Shown here piece by piece: positions 59,353 through 64,000 of a DNA stretch of 64,000 nt. Where the stretch lies: NCBI RefSeq assembly GCF_000619805.1, contig NZ_JHUV01000010.1, positions 124,001-188,000 on the forward strand, written 5' to 3'. The position numbers and the translations under genes are program-made. This DNA comes from Sulfurihydrogenibium subterraneum DSM 15120 (GTDB lineage Bacteria; Aquificota; Aquificia; Aquificales; Hydrogenothermaceae). The notes beneath the pieces are model-generated. The model saw only the letters and a program-made list of their open reading frames with translations, did no database searches and was not told where the DNA came from. The first letter of the stretch is position 1; every line of letters begins with the position of its first letter.

Positions 59353-60113
59353 TACTTACCTTGTTCTTCGGATTTTCCAGTATATATTAAAAGTTGTTCT
59401 CTAAGCATTTTAGGGTTTTTAGATAAAGCTATTCCAATTATTCCTTCTAATATCATTTCTCTAGTTTTTACTATGTCTTTCGATTTTGCCTTCATTTTAT
59501 GACCAAAAGGTCCAAATAGAAGGTAAGAAGATACAATACCTGTAACAGTTGCAGTAAAAGCTCCTGCAATACCTTCTGCCATTTCTACAGGGTTTTCAAG
59601 TCTTTTTAGAGCGAGTATCAGTCCCATAACAGCTCCGACAAGACCAAAAACAGGTGTAGTTTCTCCTGCAGTTATCCAATACTTTGCAGCTCCTTCATAA
59701 TACTCTTCTATCTCTGCGATTTCAAGCTCCATCCTTTCCCTGATTACTTCTGGCTCTAATCCGTCAACTAACATCTGAAGTCCTTTTCTGAAAAATGGGT
59801 CATCTATATTTCCTATCTCAGCTTCTATTGATAAGATTCCTTCTTTTCTTGCTTTTTCTGCTATTTTTATTATCTGATCTAAAGTTTCTTCTGGATTAAG
59901 TTGTGGATTTCCAAAAACTATTTTAAGTTCTTTATATGCAGCTGCTACATACTTTTGTTTTGTTGCAACTGCAGCAGCTGAAAGAGTTGTAGGTACAACG
60001 ATTATGATAGATGATATGTGTATAAGCCCTGCAGGATTTCCACCTTCTAAGATATCTCCGACAGCAAATAATACTAATGCTGCAATTATACCACCAATCG
60101 TTGTTATATCCAC
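59352..60113 (-). CDS. motA: stator protein MotA
   Basis: 253 residues with four membrane helices, a large cytoplasmic loop containing EKARKEGILSIEAEI (the charged region that meets FliG) and the conserved ITAGETTPVFGLVGAVMGLI segment before TM3. It forms the ion channel with MotB. It starts 17 bp after the LolD-like ATPase, so it may be co-transcribed with the upstream transporter. Confidence 0.94.
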   Translation of the reverse strand: MDITTIGGIIAALVLFAVGDILEGGNPAGLIHISSIIIVVPTTLSAAAVATKQKYVAAAYKELKIVFGNPQLNPEETLDQIIKIAEKARKEGILSIEAEIGNIDDPFFRKGLQMLVDGLEPEVIRERMELEIAEIEEYYEGAAKYWITAGETTPVFGLVGAVMGLILALKRLENPVEMAEGIAGAFTATVTGIVSSYLLFGPFGHKMKAKSKDIVKTREMILEGIIGIALSKNPKMLREQLLIYTGKSEEQGK

Positions 60114-60130
60114 GGCTTATCTCCGTTTTT

Positions 60131-60820
60131 TCATTTTATTATATCAGATTTTAATAGAATTTCTTCTACAATTTGACCATCTTTCATCTTAACTATTCTG
60201 TCAGTTTTTTCTGCTAAATCAATTTCGTGAGTAACCATCACAATAGTTTTTCCTTCTTGGTTTATCTGTTTAAATATTTCCATTACTTTTTCGGTATTTT
60301 TTGAGTCTAGATTACCTGTTGGCTCATCTGCGATTAAAATGTCTGGGTCGTTAGATAATGCTCTTGCAATAGATACTCTCTGCTGTTCTCCACCTGATAT
60401 TTGATAAGGCTTTCTATTTTCTTTTCCTTTTAAGCCTAATTTTTCAAGTAAAATGTTAGCTTTTTCTCTTGCAACATTTTTATTTACCTTTGCCTTTAAC
60501 ATAGGAACCATAACATTTTCTTCTAAAGTAAGCTCATTTATAAGGTAGTGAAATTGAAAAACAAAGCCAAACTTTTTATTTCTAAGTGTTGCCAATTTGT
60601 TTTTATCTTTAAAAGAAATTACTTGGTTTTCTACAATTACTTCTCCTTTTGTAGGACTATCTAAAAGTCCAAGTATGTAAAGTAGCGTACTTTTCCCAGA
60701 CCCTGATGGTCCTATTATACTTAAAAACTCTCCTTTATTTACAGAAAGGTTTATGTTTTTTAATATCTTTTCTTGACCTATTACTTTTTCTATGTTTTTA
60801 ACTGATAGAATCTCCATCAA
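60131..60820 (-). CDS. LolD/MacB-type ABC transporter ATPase
   Basis: 229 residues: Walker A GPSGSGKST, Q-loop FVFQFHYLINELT, signature SGGEQQRVSIARAL, Walker B ILIADEPTGNLD and switch His VTHE. The FVFQFHYLxxELT segment with LDSPTKGEV places it in the LolD/MacB/FtsE group. It energises the FtsX-type permease whose gene it overlaps by 4 bp. Together with the membrane-fusion protein it could be a mechanotransducing exporter of the MacAB or Lol type. Confidence 0.9.
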   Translation of the reverse strand: MMEILSVKNIEKVIGQEKILKNINLSVNKGEFLSIIGPSGSGKSTLLYILGLLDSPTKGEVIVENQVISFKDKNKLATLRNKKFGFVFQFHYLINELTLEENVMVPMLKAKVNKNVAREKANILLEKLGLKGKENRKPYQISGGEQQRVSIARALSNDPDILIADEPTGNLDSKNTEKVMEIFKQINQEGKTIVMVTHEIDLAEKTDRIVKMKDGQIVEEILLKSDIIK

Positions 60821-62067
60821 CCACTCCTGAATATATCAACAGGATTTAGTTTTGATGCTTTGTAAGAAGGATAAAAAGATGCTAAAACAGAAAAAGTTAA
60901 AGAAAAGAAAAAGCCATAGATAAAATAAACAACACTTCTGTCTAATATAAAACCTTTTGCCCTAACTAACCCTTCTACTTCTATTTTAATAGAAGACAAC
61001 CACTCTTGGATGCTGTAGCCTAAAACACTACCGATAAAATAACCAAAAAGTCCAACTATAAATCCTTGATAAACGAAAATTTTTATAATATCTTTCTCTT
61101 CGTACCCTACAGCTTTTAAAATTGCTATATCTTTTTTCTTTTCCATAACTGTCATCATTATTATGTTAAATATTCCAAAAGCAGAAACAACCAATATTGC
61201 AAAAACTATCATATAGGTTATGTAATTTTGTATTTTAAAAAGTTGAAGGAAGTTTTTGTATGCGTACTGCCAACTTTCTGTATAATAACCAGTTTCGATG
61301 TGTATTTTCTTTGCAAGTCTTTCAGCCATGTTTACGTCTTTTATTTTAAATATAAGCTCGTTAACTTCGTTGGGTTTTTCTAATATAGCCTGAGCCGTTC
61401 TTAAATTTATATAAACTCTTGTTTGGTCTAAGCTTGTTATACCTGACTCAAAAAAATCAACTACTTTAAATATTTGACGATTGCCGTTAGGGGTTGTAAG
61501 TATAACTTTTTTTCTAATTTCGTTAACACCTAAGTCCTTTGCAAGAAGTTTACCAAGTATAACACCGTTTCTGTCTGAAAGTAAGTCATCTGATCTTTTA
61601 TTTGTTATAAACTTGTCTATTACAGAAGCTTTTCTCTCTAAGATAGGGTCTATTCCTATTAAACTGCCAGCTTTTTCTATAGTTCCGTATCTTACTATCA
61701 CTTGACTTGTAAGGTGGGGGGCTACGCCTAATATATTACTATCTGAGCTGTACTTTTCTATTATGTGTTTGTAGTCTGTTATTTTGTCTTTTTCTTCTTT
61801 AGGTTTGTAGCCGTAAACTTTTGCGATGGTATCTTTACCAAAGAAAAGTTTTACTATTTCTTGGGGGTTGTTATCTGGTTTTACTTTTAAGGTAATATGG
61901 GCGTTTAGGTCTATTGCTTGTTCTATAAAGTACTTTTGAAAACCGTTCATTAAAGATGCCATAACTATAAAGGCTGCAACTCCTATAGAAACGCCCATTA
62001 TTGATACAAAGGTCTGTCTTTTTCTTTCAAACATAAGTTTTATCGATAGAAAAATTACATGATACAT
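60817..62067 (-). CDS. LolC/E-type (MacB_PCD + FtsX) permease
   Basis: 416 residues: TM1 (about 20-42) followed by the LolC/E-like VMASLMNGFQKYFIEQAIDL segment, a large periplasmic domain (about 45-275) and three C-terminal helices of the FtsX domain with MEKKKDIAILKAVGYEEKDI. Such permeases move lipoproteins or other periplasmic substrates using a LolD-type ATPase. It lies 1 bp after the membrane-fusion gene and overlaps the ATPase gene by 4 bp. Whether it serves lipoprotein release or efflux is not decided. Confidence 0.85.
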   Translation of the reverse strand: MYHVIFLSIKLMFERKRQTFVSIMGVSIGVAAFIVMASLMNGFQKYFIEQAIDLNAHITLKVKPDNNPQEIVKLFFGKDTIAKVYGYKPKEEKDKITDYKHIIEKYSSDSNILGVAPHLTSQVIVRYGTIEKAGSLIGIDPILERKASVIDKFITNKRSDDLLSDRNGVILGKLLAKDLGVNEIRKKVILTTPNGNRQIFKVVDFFESGITSLDQTRVYINLRTAQAILEKPNEVNELIFKIKDVNMAERLAKKIHIETGYYTESWQYAYKNFLQLFKIQNYITYMIVFAILVVSAFGIFNIIMMTVMEKKKDIAILKAVGYEEKDIIKIFVYQGFIVGLFGYFIGSVLGYSIQEWLSSIKIEVEGLVRAKGFILDRSVVYFIYGFFFSLTFSVLASFYPSYKASKLNPVDIFRSG

Positions 62068-62068
62068 T

Positions 62069-63187
62069 TTATTTTCCGATAACCAGCGTATCGCCTTCTT
62101 TCAATCCACTTAAAACTTTTACATATCCGTTATAATCTTCACTTTCTGTCTGTATGGCTACTTCTTTTACTTTACTTCCTTGAAGAATTTTAACTTTACC
62201 TTCTGAAATAAACTCTTTTGGTATGAAAATACCTTCTTCTTTTGATAGAATTATGTTTCCTTCTACTGTCATATTTACAACAATTGGTAGGTCATAATTA
62301 ACATCTGCTTTAACTTTAACAGTCCTTGAGTTTCTGTCTGATTGGAGATCTATAGTTTTTATCTTTCCTGTAAAAACTTTGTCTGGGTATGAGTCTAACT
62401 TAATTAAAACTTCCATACTTTCCTTTATTTTTGGAATGTACTCTTCATCAACAAGTAAAACTGTTTCTATTTTGTTTGGATTTCCTATAGAGACTATCTG
62501 GTTAGATTGAGTCATAGAGTTTACGTAATCTCCCACGTTTAAAAATTTTCTTAAAACTTTACCATCAGTAGGAGATTTTACTATGTACTTATCAAGCTCT
62601 TTTTCGAGTGAGCTTTTTTTTGCAGATAGACTTTTTAGCTGAAAGTTAAGGTCTTGAATGGTGTCTTTATAAAATTCAACCTGTTTTTTATAGTCTTTCT
62701 CTGCAACTTCTAAGTTTTTTGAAACTTCATCAAACTGTTCTTTTGATATAAGACCTTTTTCAAAGAGAGCTTTTCTTCTTTCGTAAATTTTTTTTGCATT
62801 TTCGTAAACCTGTTTTTTTATCTCTATCTGAGCTTGGTTCTCTTTTTGAAAAGCTGAGTTTTCTAAAAGTTTTTCTTTTATAGAAGATATTTGATAGTCT
62901 ATGTCTTTTATGTTTTCAAAGATGGTTTGGTTTGATATTTTAGCTATCGGCTGACCTTTTTTTACAGTATCTCCTTCTTTTACATAAAGTTTTTCAACAT
63001 ACCCTGATACTTCTGACTTTACTACCACTAAATCTGATGTATCTATGTACCCAGATGCATAGATAGATTTAACTACTTGTCTTTTTTCTACTTTATAGGT
63101 TTGATAGCTATTATTTTTCTTATAAAAAAACAAACCTGTTAGTAATAAAGCTAATACAATGCCGAGGATTACTAGTTTTTTAACCAT
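62069..63187 (-). CDS. HlyD/MacA-type membrane-fusion protein
   Basis: 372 residues: N-terminal membrane anchor (LVILGIVLALLLTGLFFYKK), a biotinyl-lipoyl-like half (VKSEVSGYVEKLYVKEGDTV), a long coiled-coil hairpin (about 90-200), the second lipoyl half (KYIVKSPTDGKVLRKFLNVG) and beta-barrel/proximal domains. It bridges an inner-membrane transporter to an outer-membrane channel; no TolC gene is present here. Its start overlaps the deaminase stop by 8 bp and the permease follows 1 bp later. Confidence 0.88.
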   Translation of the reverse strand: MVKKLVILGIVLALLLTGLFFYKKNNSYQTYKVEKRQVVKSIYASGYIDTSDLVVVKSEVSGYVEKLYVKEGDTVKKGQPIAKISNQTIFENIKDIDYQISSIKEKLLENSAFQKENQAQIEIKKQVYENAKKIYERRKALFEKGLISKEQFDEVSKNLEVAEKDYKKQVEFYKDTIQDLNFQLKSLSAKKSSLEKELDKYIVKSPTDGKVLRKFLNVGDYVNSMTQSNQIVSIGNPNKIETVLLVDEEYIPKIKESMEVLIKLDSYPDKVFTGKIKTIDLQSDRNSRTVKVKADVNYDLPIVVNMTVEGNIILSKEEGIFIPKEFISEGKVKILQGSKVKEVAIQTESEDYNGYVKVLSGLKEGDTLVIGK

Positions 63188-64000
63188 TTATTATTTTTTC
63201 TCTCCATTTTTTAGCTATGTATAATACTTTATCTTTTTCTACTGTTTGAACTACTTTATTTTTCATTACAACCTTTCCGTTTATTATTACAGTGTTAACA
63301 TCTAAACCTTTACCAGAGTAGATTATTTGAGTGTATGGGTCAAAAAGAGGTTGTAAGTGAGGCTGATTTACATCTATAACAATAATATCTGCATCTTTTC
63401 CTACTTCTATACTTCCAATTCTATCTTCCATTAGTATTGCTTTTGCTGCTTGTCTTGTAATCATTGCTAAAACTTGTTTTGCAGGTAAGACTGTAGGATT
63501 GAGATTATAACCTTTATGAAGTTTTGCAGCTGTAGATGCTTCTCCTATCAAGTCTAAATCATCGTTTGAAGCTGTTCCATCTGTTCCAAGGGATACAACT
63601 ATCTCCTTTTCTAACATTTTAGGAACTGGTGCTATTCCTGATGCAAGTTTTAGATTACTTTCTGGACAGTGGGCTATCTTTACTTTCTTTTCTGATAGAA
63701 TTTCTATCTCTTCTTCTGTAGGGTGAACCATATGGGCAGCTAAGACTCTTTCGTTTAAAACACCTATACTATTTAGATGTTTAACTGGTGTGTTTCCATA
63801 TCTGTTTTTTATATCTTCTACTTCATTAATAGTCTCTGAGACGTGAATGTGATATAAAACGTTGTAATCTAAAGCAACTTCCATAGCTTTTGTTAGAGTG
63901 TTTGGACTACAAGTGTAAGGTGCGTGAGGTCCAATGGCAGGAAATACATTATTATCATTTCTGTATTGTATTATAAAATCTTTTGTTTTTTGTATTCCTT
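63180..64000 (-). CDS. mtaD: MtaD-type 5'-methylthioadenosine/SAH deaminase (5' end missing)
   Basis: Amidohydrolase cut by the right edge; the open frame continues through position 64000 without interruption, with PAIGPHAPYTCSP upstream of the first in-window ATG. Family residues visible: HIHVSET (metal His and Glu), HMVHPTEEEI, the AHCPESNLKLASGIAP block, and SLGTDGTASNDDLDL with the metal Asp. It deaminates S-adenosylhomocysteine and/or 5'-methylthioadenosine in the methionine cycle. Related aminohydrolases such as guanine or chlorohydrolase are less likely given the NxxLASG and DGTASNDDLD motifs. Overlaps the membrane-fusion gene by 8 bp. Confidence 0.85.
   Translation of the reverse strand, partial: GIQKTKDFIIQYRNDNNVFPAIGPHAPYTCSPNTLTKAMEVALDYNVLYHIHVSETINEVEDIKNRYGNTPVKHLNSIGVLNERVLAAHMVHPTEEEIEILSEKKVKIAHCPESNLKLASGIAPVPKMLEKEIVVSLGTDGTASNDDLDLIGEASTAAKLHKGYNLNPTVLPAKQVLAMITRQAAKAILMEDRIGSIEVGKDADIIVIDVNQPHLQPLFDPYTQIIYSGKGLDVNTVIINGKVVMKNKVVQTVEKDKVLYIAKKWREKIING

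Overview
The window is AT-rich (by eye about one third G+C), tightly packed, and has almost no intergenic DNA; no gene-free stretch exceeds 300 bases. The longest gaps are about 150 bp (1634-1784, 22036-22189 and 15005-15161) and they hold divergent promoters. Gene content and codon usage point to a motile thermophilic member of the Aquificales, most like the low-GC Hydrogenothermaceae (Sulfurihydrogenibium-type). Supporting traits are a NurA nuclease, separate nuoE/nuoF, a short 4.5S-type SRP RNA, and a large flagellar/chemotaxis locus carrying a divergent CheZ. This assignment is inference; no 16S gene is present.

Region 1 (1-2422): a leftward operon of a small DUF2934-like protein, an OlsB-type N-acyltransferase and an OlsA/PlsC-type O-acyltransferase (cut by the window edge), predicted to make ornithine or related aminolipids. 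A rightward pair encodes a small coiled-coil protein and a YkuK-type RNase H-fold protein. Region 2 (2510-7547): three consecutive dynamin-like large GTPases. Region 3 (7564-16546): a phosphate regulon. The leftward genes are porin, pstS, pstC, pstA, pstB, a MntA/HepT (MNT-HEPN) pair, phoU and phoR. To the right of the porin lie tRNA-Ser(GGA), the 4.5S SRP RNA, psiE and phoB. Four promoters (ornithine-lipid operon, pstS, porin, psiE-phoB) share 10-11-bp direct repeats of a TTAA-containing unit ending 4-5 bp before a -10 element. I read these as this organism's Pho boxes. They would tie phosphate uptake, its regulator and a phosphate-free lipid pathway into one response.

Region 4 (16562-22035): leftward housekeeping and accessory genes: DUF302 protein, YjbQ, NuoF, NuoE, a family-9 glycosyltransferase that appears to start at ATT, a TPR protein, a ComEA-like protein and a NurA nuclease.

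Region 5 (22190-57797): a rightward chain of chemotaxis and flagellar genes. It begins with a haem-binding-motif chemoreceptor, a CetB/CetA-like split energy-taxis receptor and a 90-residue mini-receptor. These are followed by cheV, cheA, cheW, a J-domain gene, cheZ and cheY, then C-ring, rod, ring, export, hook and basal-body genes. Interspersed secreted proteins of unknown role (TPR, beta-sandwich repeat, small basic) may be lineage-specific periplasmic motor parts. Filament genes (fliC, fliD, flgK, flgL), flgM, cheR and cheB are not in the window. Region 6 (57800-64000): the converging leftward block motE, fliJ, motB, motA, preceded on the same strand by an ABC transporter (LolD-like ATPase, LolC/E-like permease, membrane-fusion protein) and an MtaD-type deaminase cut by the right edge.
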